A DNA stretch of 64,000 nt from Hymenobacter swuensis DY53 (GTDB lineage: Bacteria > Bacteroidota > Bacteroidia > Cytophagales > Hymenobacteraceae), in assembly GCF_000576555.1 (NCBI RefSeq), contig NZ_CP007144.1, forward strand, positions 186,001-250,000. Reading direction: 5' to 3'. The notes under the pieces were generated by a model. That model was not told where the DNA came from. It searched no databases and saw only the letters and a list, made by a program, of their open reading frames with translations. The position numbers were made by a program, and so were the translations under genes. Each line of letters opens with the position of its first letter. The stretch's first letter is position 1. Positions 50,796 through 59,717 of the stretch are shown here, piece after piece.

Positions 50796-51398
50796 TTCCT
50801 TCAAGCCACTTCTATCAAATGCGGTATGGCAAATTCCTCTACGGCGTCGCTTGGTACTACCTTGCCAACATTGGCCCCAGGCCAATTCTATGAATTAATA
50901 GAAGCAGGGAGCTTAAGACCCGCTTCACTGCAGGGTGAATCGTATACTGTTCAAGCGCGTTTCCTTGCTTGTACTCACTTAGCGGATGGCACTGTTTCTT
51001 CACAAGCACATCCGATCGAATGTGACGTGGATATGTATCGGGCCGGTCTGCTTATTCCCGGCAGTCGTTGGTCGGCTGATGGCCATTTACTTGCTCTGCA
51101 GAAAGCGACACCCGAGGAAAATCATCGTCATTTGTCGATAGATGCCGGTCGTCAGCTAGCACGAAAACTTCACCATGTATTTCCCTCGTCCCCACGGCCC
51201 AGCCAGCTGAAACACTATAGGCTTCACGGCTGGTATCTAGTAATCGATACGGCGGAAGAGCAAGTCTTGATCCCCTGTTTCGAGCTAGCTCGCGTATATT
51301 ATTATAGCACAGGAAAACGGATTATCAGTTTTTTTCCTATCCCGATTAGCACTGAATCGCATCTGTTGGCCTCTTGCCTCCCCCCAAGATACGTATGA
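50790..51398 (+). CDS. 5' half of a frameshifted gene, unknown (weakly TnsE-like)
   Basis: The frame encodes 202 residues and ends soon after leaving the natural reading at a T7 tract (51,329-51,335). Removing one T joins it to the next frame: ...GKRIISFF then LSRLALNRICWPLASPQDTY and on to the 409-residue downstream frame. The N-terminal part has beta-strand-rich blocks (YRLHGWYLVID, EEQVLIPCFELARVYYY). The LIPCFELARVYYY block resembles a conserved stretch of Tn7-type TnsE proteins as I remember them; this is weak. The start is uncertain: ATG 50,790 lies in the last of the upstream repeats, and a later ATG (residue 13) is possible. If the shift is real the protein is truncated; if the T-run slips, a full-length product of about 620 residues could be made at low level. 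Confidence 0.5.
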   Translation: MAFLQATSIKCGMANSSTASLGTTLPTLAPGQFYELIEAGSLRPASLQGESYTVQARFLACTHLADGTVSSQAHPIECDVDMYRAGLLIPGSRWSADGHLLALQKATPEENHRHLSIDAGRQLARKLHHVFPSSPRPSQLKHYRLHGWYLVIDTAEEQVLIPCFELARVYYYSTGKRIISFFPIPISTESHLLASCLPPRYV

Positions 51399-51432
51399 AC
51401 AGTCAGCTCACTTCTGTATTGCCGCACAGAGG

Positions 51433-52662
51433 ATGTATAGTGGAGAAATACGACTGTTTGCGGAGATGCTGTTCAATCCACACTGTTACCAAACGATTCG
51501 GCGCGCCCACGCGCGCTTAGCTCAGGAATGGTCCGAGCAACGTCTGCAGCCACTCAAACCGGCACCGTGGTTGCGTTTGGATTGGTGTTTTGGGAGAACT
51601 ATATCTGTTCGGGCCAAAGGGCATGCGTTTACGTGGCAAGGGAAAGCCTATTTTCTCGTCCAATCGTTGGAGTCGGGCGAAAATTGGTTTTGTTACAAGC
51701 GGGTTATCTACCATGGCTTGCGGTACTCGATACATATATTGGATAAAAATCCCTTTCCAGAAACGGTATCCGTAAACCCGATTGTACAACGCTTACTGCC
51801 AGGGTATGGCGCATCCAAGGAGGAGCAGTTGGCGATTGAGAAGGCGATTAGTGGGTCTCGCACACAATATAATTCGGAGTTTCCTCCTATCTATCGTGGA
51901 TTTCACTGGGGTGTGGTAGAGCCAGAAAAACGAGTTAACATTCCGTACCCGACCCTAGAATCTATTGGGCCCTATCTATGGGAATCATGTCCCGGGTACA
52001 AGGACACCACCGATTCTGGTTCACGCTCTTCATTGGCCACTGAAGAACCAGTATTTGGTCAATTGCTCGCTAAGTTGGCTCAGTTGGTGGACCGCATCCA
52101 GCCCATAGAAGTTAATAACCCGGACCAAATTCATGGGCGAGGTTTAAGTAGTTTCCCGTTGGGGTCACTGCCTTCTGTGCTAACCCATTTACCCTCCAGA
52201 CGTCTCCGTCCAATCGGTATCGCACAAGTACAACGAGGTGGAGGTTTCTACTACCTTATATATATGAGTTTCCAGAAGCGAATAATTCTCCTGTATGATC
52301 GGCAACTCTGCGCGATGTCTGAAGAAGAGTTGGCGGAGTTTCTATACACGTATAGTTATAGCCCAGATTACTGGCAGGAAGAAGAGGAAGAACGATTTTC
52401 GATTGGGGAAATCATAGGCACAAACATTCGTCGCCCGTTGGCTTCTCCTGCAGAACTTTGTGCGTGGTGTCTCCTTAAAATGAAGGAAGGCATACGGCTG
52501 TGGAATGCATACAAGTTGTTAGCCGTCAACTCTGGAAAAATTTCTCTTCAGAAGCATTTTGATGATCATGAGGAGAACCTGTTCTATATCGCATCAAGAC
52601 TGCTACGCAAAGGACAAGTCAGATTTGCTGGAGACAAAATGCTCGAACGCCCCTTGCGCTAG
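51433..52662 (+). CDS. 3' half of the frameshifted gene, unknown (weakly TnsE-like)
   Basis: The frame is open well upstream of its first ATG (51,433) and continues the reading of the 202-residue frame if one T is removed from a T7 run near 51,330. In that reading SPQDTYEQSAHFCIAAQRMY leads into the annotated start. The protein is soluble, with Arg- and aromatic-rich blocks, and near its C-terminus has PIGIAQVQRGGGFYYLIYMS followed by an acidic run (WQEEEEERF). The GIAQVQRGG...YYLIY block resembles the C-terminal part of Tn7-type TnsE proteins, which steer transposition to replicating DNA. I give this low weight. No tnsA, tnsB or tnsC gene is in the window. The tandem repeats upstream and the two recombinases on either side favour a mobile-element protein. 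Confidence 0.5.
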   Translation: MYSGEIRLFAEMLFNPHCYQTIRRAHARLAQEWSEQRLQPLKPAPWLRLDWCFGRTISVRAKGHAFTWQGKAYFLVQSLESGENWFCYKRVIYHGLRYSIHILDKNPFPETVSVNPIVQRLLPGYGASKEEQLAIEKAISGSRTQYNSEFPPIYRGFHWGVVEPEKRVNIPYPTLESIGPYLWESCPGYKDTTDSGSRSSLATEEPVFGQLLAKLAQLVDRIQPIEVNNPDQIHGRGLSSFPLGSLPSVLTHLPSRRLRPIGIAQVQRGGGFYYLIYMSFQKRIILLYDRQLCAMSEEELAEFLYTYSYSPDYWQEEEEERFSIGEIIGTNIRRPLASPAELCAWCLLKMKEGIRLWNAYKLLAVNSGKISLQKHFDDHEENLFYIASRLLRKGQVRFAGDKMLERPLR

Positions 52663-52827
52663 CACACTTCTATTTTATAGCACCCCAATCAGTTGTGATT
52701 TAATTAATTCGCTACTTATTTAGATATTTCTAATAAATATCACTTAATAGGATAAAGTAAAATTATTCCGATATTAGGTTTCATAGTGTGCGATTATGAT
52801 ACCTTATTTATATCTTCGAGTGGAGCA

Positions 52828-52844
52828 CCATATATATAAGGAGT
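52828..52844 (+). repeat. 17-bp direct repeat, right copy
   Basis: It is identical to 50,542-50,558. Here it lies in a 260-base non-coding gap and its GGAG end pairs imperfectly with CTCC at 52,856-52,859 to form a hairpin. Confidence 0.6.
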
Positions 52845-52883
52845 TGGCTGCTGTCTCCTTTATATAATAGTGGATACTACTAA

Positions 52884-52904
52884 ACCGACCAGTACTCAGT
52901 CGGT
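52884..52904. repeat. small inverted repeat before the AlbA_2 gene
   Basis: ACCGAC and GTCGGT enclose nine bases, ending 19 bases before the ATG of the AlbA_2-type gene. It may be an operator for that gene. Confidence 0.4.
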
Positions 52905-52922
52905 CGCATTCTATTACTGTCC

Positions 52923-54170
52923 ATGACTATTCAAGAGATCATTCTTCACGAAGCGGAAAGTACGGCCGTCGATTTCAAGGCGACAGCCTATAAGCCAGCC
53001 TCCAACCCCGAGTTCATTAAAGATGTGCTGGCCATGGCCAACGCCCAAGTGTCGGGGGATAGATATCTGATTGTAGGCGTCAAACACTATCCGGACAATA
53101 CGAGGGAAATACTTGGCGTGCCACCGGAGGATCAACTAGATGATGCCAGTTATCACAAAGCTATTCTGGAGAACATTGAGCCCGAAATTCCTTTTGCTTA
53201 CTCCTACATTGAGGTAAAAGGGAAAGCGGTCGGCGTCTTCCGCATATTCGGCACGGACGACCCGCCGTACATGATGCGGAAAGATTCCGCCGGCCTGAAA
53301 ATCGGGCATGCTGTTATCCGGAAAGGAACCTCGACGTTCAATCTCCGGCGAGCGGACATTGACCGGATGTTTGCCCAGCGGCAGGCGGCTGACCCGTTTG
53401 CGGGAAAGATTGAGGTACAGTTAGTGGTCGATGATCAGAAAGTGACTTCCGCGCCTACGTGCTCGGAGGCTATCTTCCCCTCTGAAGTGGCCCGCCAAAA
53501 GATTACCTCCATTCTCGCCGAAAAACGGGAAAAGTTGCAGCAGCAGGAAGCGGAGCAGCGTCGTCAGCGGCAGGCAACAGAGAATTGGAACAACTCTCCC
53601 TTACTGAAAGCGATGGAGCAGCTACAGTTACCGAAGGGACTTGGCTTATCTAATCTGAGTATAACAGGTGCACGGGGAGGCTCCCGATACGAGGACCGAA
53701 GTATCGAGGAACTGGAAAAGAACCTATTGCATGTCAAAAGCGCGTACCGGGAGCACGATCTGTATGCCAAATTTGAGGAGCAGGCACACCAGCTAAACTT
53801 TGTTCTGCTCAATAACAGCGAACAGTACGTGGAAGATTGTTCGCTGACGGTCAGGCTACATAACGATGCTGGAATTAGCATTGCCACGAAAATCATAGAT
53901 CGACCGGAAGCGCAATCATCTTATTCCACCGCTACAGCCCATTTTCTGCAGATGAGGTATCCTCACGTGCAGGAGGATGCCGGCGAGTATCTGATCCAGG
54001 AAAGCATTAAAAGCTTAAAGCACGGAGTCGAAAACTACGCCTTTCAAGAGCCGTTGCGCGTGTTTGTGCCGCACCAGGCCTCGGGCCGGCAATTGCATTT
54101 TCACTTAACCTTGACCGCTAAGAATTTGCGAAAGCCAGTGACTAAAGAGGTCATTCTGGCTATTAGGTAA
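52923..54170 (+). CDS. AlbA_2 (Schlafen-type) domain protein
   Basis: The protein has 415 residues. The N-terminal about 150 match the AlbA_2/Schlafen pattern: E-x-x-x-VDFKATAY near residues 12-21, an IKDVLAMANA helix near 32-42, SGDRYLIVGVKH with PDNTREILGV near 44-65, and IRKGTSTFNLRRADI near 137-151. In eukaryotes the related fold in Schlafens is a tRNA/rRNA nuclease; in bacteria AlbA_2 proteins occur as regulators and in defence loci. The middle (about 195-225) is a Gln/Glu/Arg-rich coiled coil, and the C-terminal about 150 residues are beta-rich without known motifs. It lies between two tyrosine recombinases as cargo and is transcribed toward the right one, about 60 bases away. Confidence 0.75.
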   Translation: MTIQEIILHEAESTAVDFKATAYKPASNPEFIKDVLAMANAQVSGDRYLIVGVKHYPDNTREILGVPPEDQLDDASYHKAILENIEPEIPFAYSYIEVKGKAVGVFRIFGTDDPPYMMRKDSAGLKIGHAVIRKGTSTFNLRRADIDRMFAQRQAADPFAGKIEVQLVVDDQKVTSAPTCSEAIFPSEVARQKITSILAEKREKLQQQEAEQRRQRQATENWNNSPLLKAMEQLQLPKGLGLSNLSITGARGGSRYEDRSIEELEKNLLHVKSAYREHDLYAKFEEQAHQLNFVLLNNSEQYVEDCSLTVRLHNDAGISIATKIIDRPEAQSSYSTATAHFLQMRYPHVQEDAGEYLIQESIKSLKHGVENYAFQEPLRVFVPHQASGRQLHFHLTLTAKNLRKPVTKEVILAIR

Positions 54171-54232
54171 AAGCTCGTACTCACTCATGCAACATCATTG
54201 AATCGCGAAGCGCCCGCTTACCTGCTTGTGTG

Positions 54233-55264
54233 ATGACTGGCGCAATCATGCCCATACCTCTTTTCATCATCCCGCCAACCACTTTACCTGCCTACATGTT
54301 ACCTGACCAGACTCAGCCCCAAAGCCCTGTTATCCACCGTCACTTACACGACTACGCGGAGGAAGGAGCACGGTATTTCAGCCGGGCTGAACAAGGAGCA
54401 GTCAATACGAAGGAAGCCTACTCGGGTAACTGGAAGCGCTTCTTGCACTGGTGTCAGGAATGTGACCTGGTACCCCTACCAGCGGCTTCGCAAACGGTAG
54501 CTGGGTTTCTTATTCACTTGGCGCGGGATAAGAAAGTCTCGACTATCAAGCAGCATTTGGCGGCCATCAGTAAAGCGCATGACTTAGCAGGGCATCCCTC
54601 ACCGGGCGAGGACAAGAAAATCAAAAAGCTGCTAGAGGGTATCAGTAAAGAAAATGGCGTTCGGGTGAAACAGGCGCCTGCCTTTACGCTCGATCATTTG
54701 AAACGAGCCATTCACGCGATCGACTTAAGCCGACCGGCCGGTGTGCGGGACCGGGCGTTGCTGTTGCTGGGGTTTGTGGGCGCCTTCCGCCGGCAGGAGC
54801 TAACCAGTCTGAACATGGAAGACTTGCAGGTGGAGGAGGGCCACATCATCGTGCACTTGGCTCGCAGTAAAACCAACCAACAGGGCGAGGCGGAAGAAAA
54901 AGCGGTGTTCTTTTACCCGGATCGACGCACCTGCCCGGTTCGCGCCTTAAAGGATTGGCTGCAGCTGCTGCAGGAACATGGCTACACTAGCGGCCCCTTA
55001 TTTCGTTCCTTCTACAAAGGTCAGCGTCTGAGCAACCGCCGGCTTACCCCAATTCGGCTGAATATACTGGTGCAAATGCACCTCGGTGAGAAATACAGTG
55101 CTCACTCTCTGCGAGCCTCTTTTGTGACTATTTCGAAGTTGAACGGCGCTGATGACAGCGAAGTTATGAATCAAACCAAACATAAGACCAGTGCAATGAT
55201 TCGCCGCTATACTCGGCTAGATAATGTACTGCAGCACAATTCGGCTAAGAAACTGGGACTTTAA
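54233..55264 (+). CDS. tyrosine recombinase/integrase (right copy)
   Basis: The frame opens at a GTG (54,230) directly before ATG 54,233; ATG 54,248 is another option. The product of about 343 residues has a core-binding domain and a catalytic domain with GAFRRQELTSL (first Arg), ARSKTNQ (Lys), HSLRASF (H-x-x-R) and MIRRYTRLDN (Tyr nucleophile). It is a paralogue of the left recombinase: the C-terminal 45 residues differ at few positions. The two genes point away from each other and enclose the repeat array, the frameshifted gene and the AlbA_2-type gene. Paired recombinases of this kind are common at the edges of Bacteroidetes islands and can invert or excise the DNA between their sites. Confidence 0.9.
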   Translation: MTGAIMPIPLFIIPPTTLPAYMLPDQTQPQSPVIHRHLHDYAEEGARYFSRAEQGAVNTKEAYSGNWKRFLHWCQECDLVPLPAASQTVAGFLIHLARDKKVSTIKQHLAAISKAHDLAGHPSPGEDKKIKKLLEGISKENGVRVKQAPAFTLDHLKRAIHAIDLSRPAGVRDRALLLLGFVGAFRRQELTSLNMEDLQVEEGHIIVHLARSKTNQQGEAEEKAVFFYPDRRTCPVRALKDWLQLLQEHGYTSGPLFRSFYKGQRLSNRRLTPIRLNILVQMHLGEKYSAHSLRASFVTISKLNGADDSEVMNQTKHKTSAMIRRYTRLDNVLQHNSAKKLGL

Positions 55265-55426
55265 ATGATACAATCGAAGCCGTATTTTACCGCTACCCAA
55301 ACTGTTTTACAGACTTACGAGAGGAGATGGAGTGAATGGTAGTGCTAAAGAGTGTGACCTATTTACTTAGTACCTCATATTTCAGATAGTGTAAGAAAGC
55401 AGGCTCAATGCTCCTAGTTAGGGCTG

Positions 55427-56008
55427 CTATGGGCATTTCTCATGCATATAGCAATTGATAAGCTCACGTACATAGTAGTAAGCTCGCTCTTTTGTGCGGC
55501 GAAACGCTAGCACACACAGACAGGCCACTGCCGCCGTGAGATACCACGAGTGGAATGCAAGCTGAACTAACGGTAAGCTTAGACATAAGCTCACGGATAG
55601 ATTGCGGGCAAAAGCATAAGCTTCCTGAAAGGTGGTGACCCGCGGCGGAGCTTTCTGATTAACAGTGCGGGCCAGTAGGTCGAACCATAAAGAGCGGTCA
55701 GCAAACTGCTCCGGAAAGGTTTGCTGCATATGTTGAATGAGGACAGGGAGACGGCTTAAGCGGTAGCGTCCCTCATACTGGTCCTGAATTAGGCGGGCAC
55801 TGGGGCGGCCACCCATAAATGTAAAGAGCATAGGCTCTATACTACTAGCCGTAGCATCGATGAAATAGCCGAGCAAGTACATGATGACCAGCGACAAGAC
55901 GTCGGTGAGCCGATCAGACTTAGGCACTAACTGTCCGAGCACTACTACGCAAAAAAGGATTCCGCCCGGCAGCAGCTTGGATAGGACGTCGTAAACGGAA
56001 AAATTCAT
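55427..56008 (-). CDS. multi-pass membrane protein of the E2-E1-JAB operon
   Basis: The protein has 193 residues and about four membrane segments: near 13-29 (GGILFCVVVLGQLV), 38-54 (LSLVIMYLLGYFI), then a soluble loop of about 75 residues, then two closely spaced segments near 135-170 (SVSLCLSLPLVQLAFH and LTAAVACLCVLAF). It ends in a basic, Tyr-rich tail. Its ATG overlaps the stop of the E2-E1-JAB gene as ATGA, so it is translationally coupled. I do not recognise the family. By analogy with the membrane effectors of CBASS operons it may be the pore-forming effector, or it may be the substrate or anchor of the conjugation machinery. The coupling is seen; the role is inference. Confidence 0.65.
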   Translation of the reverse strand: MNFSVYDVLSKLLPGGILFCVVVLGQLVPKSDRLTDVLSLVIMYLLGYFIDATASSIEPMLFTFMGGRPSARLIQDQYEGRYRLSRLPVLIQHMQQTFPEQFADRSLWFDLLARTVNQKAPPRVTTFQEAYAFARNLSVSLCLSLPLVQLAFHSWYLTAAVACLCVLAFRRTKERAYYYVRELINCYMHEKCP

Positions 56009-58341
56009 ACCGGGTCGGATAAGAAAGTAAGGTCAACTAGACAGTGCGGAGCACCAACAGGATGAACTGTGCACCGCCCACGGCCACTGCGTGAGAAAAT
56101 GAGCATCACGGGCTTGCTGGTGTGGTAGTTGAGTTGATAGGCAATGGCAGCAAGGCTGGTAAGATCTGTTTGGCTGGGGTTGTTGTTTTCGTTGGGGTGG
56201 CTGTGCCACTCTCCTACATACACGCGTCCGGCTTTCTCTTCATCAGCCAAAAACTGCTGGCAGTAGGCCACGTCCCGCTTAAACAGCGTAGTAGAATGCA
56301 CCGCAGCTGGACCCGGGCCTGAAGCATTGAGGACCTGGATGGAGCCGTCGGGCTGAAGCTGGCCGGTAAGAATGCCCCCCGTCTCCGTGCCGGCGCGGCG
56401 GATCGTCTCCTCCTGCACAAATGAGTAGGTGGCTGCTTGGATGGCAACTGCGGTCGGCTTCAGGGCATTGCAGTACGAGCAATACTCATGCGGCGGAAGC
56501 TGACAGGTCTCTAGTACAAAGGGCAGCGCCTGGGTGGCTGGTCGGCCCGGCAGGGGCTCAGTGGCCCATATCCAGTGGTTGACAGGGCCCGGGTTTGGAG
56601 CTTGCAGATGATCGAGAATCAGCCTACTAGTAAGGGAAGATATAAGCTTTAAATCCGCTGCGCTGGCCGGGCGGATGGGATTATTACACTCATTACGGAT
56701 GGTGGGCAACCGCTCATCTTCAGGCACAGAAATAAAGTCCGGATGCTGCTCTCGTTTGTAAAGGGTCAGGCAATGAAAGCAAGCATCCTGCCCGGGAATT
56801 ACCCGGAAAATGCGGGCCATCTTACCACCCCGAAGAGCACGAGCATAGAAGATGGTCCGATCCAGATTTACGGCCTGTTCGTTCACAAATTCTTCGGCGT
56901 TATCGTCGGCGATAGTGCAGATACCAATGCCAGTTGGAAGTAAATACTTCGACAGTGGATCATTGAGGACATTGCCAATAACAGGGGTTGCCTTAACGAA
57001 GAAGTTGTGCAGCTTGACTAGATTCCACACGGCTGTGGCCTTTGGCAGTTCAACAAACGCGTAGCTGGCTAGGTGGCGCATAGAGTTGTGGGGGTGCAGT
57101 AGCTGGTTATCAACAAGCTGTAAAGACCCCACGCCGGCTTTGCCGAGACAATCGGCTACTTCGCTACCCAACGCACCGCATCCAATGACGGTGACTGCCT
57201 GTTGGCTGATGACGTCATATGCTACCCGGCCGGCATTGCGGGTGTGGTATTCTCTAGCCGTGAATGCCTCTATTGGACAAGCCTCAATGGAGAGAGCTAC
57301 CCACCGCTGGCGAAAAGGTGCGCCCTTGGGCAGCTGGAGCATTTCAGGCATTTCCAGTTTGAGCACCAGCCATTCCGGAGACCCTTTCCGATTGGTAAAC
57401 CGTAAGCCTACCAGTAACGGTTGCCTTGAGTCTGCTACTGCCGCTTTCAACTCGGAGCTAATTCGGGTAAGACCTTGGTCGGCGTCGCCCTCGCCTAAAA
57501 ACGCAAGAAGATGCCCGGTATCGCGTATCACCGGGGGCTCCTCCACGACTTGCCACCAGTAACCCTCGAGCAACTTCAACTGCTTAGTGGCTTGCTGTGC
57601 TCTGGCTGGGTAACGGTACAGCAGATTAGGCGAGTTGATACTGTCTGGCATAAAATGCCAAAACGTTCCATCATCAGGTGGCATGGGCGCCCCATCAACC
57701 AAGATACCTGCCCCAATGAAAAGTCGCTCATGGACAAGGGTTTTGCGAGGCTCCTGCAGCAGAGGGGTGAAGTACATGCGCCCTTGCTGGCCTACAGTAG
57801 TGAAGTAGGTTTCGGTGAGCAGTATGCGCATGGCTGCCTTCCCCGGAAAGTGGGCATATAGCTCAACCTCCTTACTCTCGGGTAGAGGTGTACCTAGCTC
57901 GAGGGCTTTGAGCCACTGCACGACGCGGTTGATGATGCTGTGCGCCTCGAATGTTTCGGCACCTAGCTGCTCAACGTTGTCTTGCTCTAACAAACACAGG
58001 CTGCCATTGGAATTCTGATGGCGCTGATAAACCAGGCGTTTGATTTTGCTCAAACTGGCGGTAATCGTGGCAAAGCTGCTAGCCGCTAGCCGGGTGACTT
58101 CCTGCTCGGTTAGCTCCCGTTCCAGCAGAAAGACCGTGGGCAGGGCAAAGGGTGTAGAATCGGGATAAAGAAAAGCCGCTGGATAGCGGCTTGCTTTACC
58201 ATTCAGGCGGAGCAGCAGGGTTCCGGCAGAAAGTAACACCTGATTGCAGGCGATGCCAACTTGCCGGTAGTCTCCGTGGCTGCTGAGTTGATGAATCTCG
58301 CGGTGAAGAATGAAAGGATGCCGCTCAAACCACTTGCTCAT
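56005..58341 (-). CDS. E2-E1-JAB triple fusion (ubiquitin-like conjugation/deconjugation protein)
   Basis: The protein has 778 residues from ATG 58,341, which follows the stop of the MBL gene by one base; a longer frame (to 58,452) would overlap that gene by 110 bases and is unlikely. Domains: an E2-like fold (about 1-160) with catalytic-Cys block HQNSNGSLCLLEQDN near 113; an E1/ThiF adenylyl-transfer domain with VIGCGALGSEVADCLG near 387, LVDNQLLHPHNSMRH, and Cys-rich TCQLPPHEYCSYC near 630; and a JAB/JAMM isopeptidase with ETGGILTGQL near 665 and EWHSHPNENNNPSQTD near 710 (E...HxH...S-x-x-D, all zinc ligands present). So activation, transfer and removal of a ubiquitin-like modifier, or of a target's own C-terminus, sit on one chain. 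In type II CBASS the E2-E1 (Cap2) and JAB (Cap3) parts are separate and come with a CD-NTase, absent here. Confidence 0.85.
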   Translation of the reverse strand: MSKWFERHPFILHREIHQLSSHGDYRQVGIACNQVLLSAGTLLLRLNGKASRYPAAFLYPDSTPFALPTVFLLERELTEQEVTRLAASSFATITASLSKIKRLVYQRHQNSNGSLCLLEQDNVEQLGAETFEAHSIINRVVQWLKALELGTPLPESKEVELYAHFPGKAAMRILLTETYFTTVGQQGRMYFTPLLQEPRKTLVHERLFIGAGILVDGAPMPPDDGTFWHFMPDSINSPNLLYRYPARAQQATKQLKLLEGYWWQVVEEPPVIRDTGHLLAFLGEGDADQGLTRISSELKAAVADSRQPLLVGLRFTNRKGSPEWLVLKLEMPEMLQLPKGAPFRQRWVALSIEACPIEAFTAREYHTRNAGRVAYDVISQQAVTVIGCGALGSEVADCLGKAGVGSLQLVDNQLLHPHNSMRHLASYAFVELPKATAVWNLVKLHNFFVKATPVIGNVLNDPLSKYLLPTGIGICTIADDNAEEFVNEQAVNLDRTIFYARALRGGKMARIFRVIPGQDACFHCLTLYKREQHPDFISVPEDERLPTIRNECNNPIRPASAADLKLISSLTSRLILDHLQAPNPGPVNHWIWATEPLPGRPATQALPFVLETCQLPPHEYCSYCNALKPTAVAIQAATYSFVQEETIRRAGTETGGILTGQLQPDGSIQVLNASGPGPAAVHSTTLFKRDVAYCQQFLADEEKAGRVYVGEWHSHPNENNNPSQTDLTSLAAIAYQLNYHTSKPVMLIFSRSGRGRCTVHPVGAPHCLVDLTFLSDPV

Positions 58342-58342
58342 A

Positions 58343-59416
58343 CTAGCCCATGGGTTTATCGTCCAAACGGGTGCCAGCCCCAATGATGGCAGCACTGCGG
58401 TTGCTTCCCTTTTCGCTTCCGCCGTCGTTGTCATAGCCGTATGCTTTGACAAGATCTTGATCTGTTTTCACTTCCCAGGACCCATCAGATTTTATATCGA
58501 CGATGATAGATTCACGATTTTCTCCGGAGTGCATTAAGTTGTCCTCCTCCTCCAAATGTTTCCGGTACAGGTCCATGGCATCAGCGTGCGGATGCTTGTA
58601 CCGGCTTTCCTTTTGCTTGGGCGCACTCACTACGATGACACTGGGTTGGATGCTCTCTATATGCTTCTCATAGGGATCTTCGTCCTCGCCGGAAGTTTTG
58701 AAGAAGGTACGGGAGCCGTGGTGAGAGGCGCTCAGCACATGCGCTGCCACATTCTTGGAGTGGTTGCTCATGATGTGTTCTTCCCAGGCCACCCGGTCAG
58801 AGTCACCCGTAAACAGCACGTAAACAGGTGTACTGCCATAAGAGAAACGCAGGACAGCACAGTGCTCATGAATGCGCTGGTCGCGCTCGGAGTCCTTCCC
58901 TTCGGCGATGTCGTCGCAGAGGTATTCAGCCGGGGATAGAATTTGGTAATCGATATCACCCAGCTTTTTAATCACCTCCGTTGACCCATCGGATTTACGA
59001 ATCTTATTGAGGGAGTTAGTGCCGAAAAGCTTGTACTCGTTCGTTGGGCCAATGTCTTTAATGACGCGACGCATTTCCTGGTAAGCGTCATCATTGTCTT
59101 TACCTGGCACGTGACCAGAATGCCATACTTCAGCAACTTTCACTGCTTTATGAATGGCCTCAATACCTTCAGCGTGGTCGCAGTGTGGGTGGGTATTGAT
59201 AAAGGCATCAAGCGAGCCGTCCAGCAAGTCCTTCAGCAACTTCTCTGTATTGATACCACACGCGCTCCTGTCGATGTTGTTATCTAATAGCACGTATTTG
59301 AACTTGCTGCCGTCAGGAATTGCAAGGATAGTTGCGTCGCCTTGGCCAACGTACAAAAATACGATGCGAAAAACGCCAGTTGGCGGGGTGATAATCTCTT
59401 TGGCCTTATTGCCCAT
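58343..59416 (-). CDS. metallo-beta-lactamase-fold hydrolase (ComEC/competence type)
   Basis: The protein has 357 residues. FLYVGQGDATILAIPDG near 20-36 and INTHPHCDHAEGIEAIH near 73-89 (H-x-H-x-D-H) give the MBL metal site; further ligands are in YVLFTGDSDRVAW near 200 and ASHHGSRTFF near 228. There is no signal peptide, so it is cytoplasmic, unlike ComEC itself. It is the first gene of a three-gene operon; the E2-E1-JAB start follows by one base. MBL enzymes of this type hydrolyse nucleotides, nucleic acids or phosphodiesters; I infer a nuclease or signal-clearing role. MBL genes next to prokaryotic E1/E2/JAB genes have been noted in comparative genomics. The C-terminal about 40 residues are polar and probably disordered. 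Confidence 0.8.
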   Translation of the reverse strand: MGNKAKEIITPPTGVFRIVFLYVGQGDATILAIPDGSKFKYVLLDNNIDRSACGINTEKLLKDLLDGSLDAFINTHPHCDHAEGIEAIHKAVKVAEVWHSGHVPGKDNDDAYQEMRRVIKDIGPTNEYKLFGTNSLNKIRKSDGSTEVIKKLGDIDYQILSPAEYLCDDIAEGKDSERDQRIHEHCAVLRFSYGSTPVYVLFTGDSDRVAWEEHIMSNHSKNVAAHVLSASHHGSRTFFKTSGEDEDPYEKHIESIQPSVIVVSAPKQKESRYKHPHADAMDLYRKHLEEEDNLMHSGENRESIIVDIKSDGSWEVKTDQDLVKAYGYDNDGGSEKGSNRSAAIIGAGTRLDDKPMG

Positions 59417-59717
59417 AATGAAGTGACTTTAGATGCTTTCTACCACCAAGTTACAACCATTTTATCTCATAATATTGGCAAGCTAATATGTATAGCAATT
59501 TCTTTCTGAGCTATGATAATCATCTGAATCACCTACTGCCCAAATCACAGGAAAGGTTGAGGGTCATGTTCAGCGCAACGCTTCGCCTTTAGCGACCCTG
59601 CTCACCAATTACACTAACGTTAGAATAAAAAAATTGAATCCTAAGATCTTGTTCATACCGTGTTCCTAAATCCTACTGAGCAGGGAAGTGGGTCAACGCA
59701 TCCTTCAAAATTTTCAG

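Noticed and set aside
55427..59416. Assignment as a type II CBASS operon.
   Set aside because: E1/E2 and JAB are present, but there is no CD-NTase in the window and the enzymes are fused in one chain with an MBL gene, so the CBASS label is not supported.
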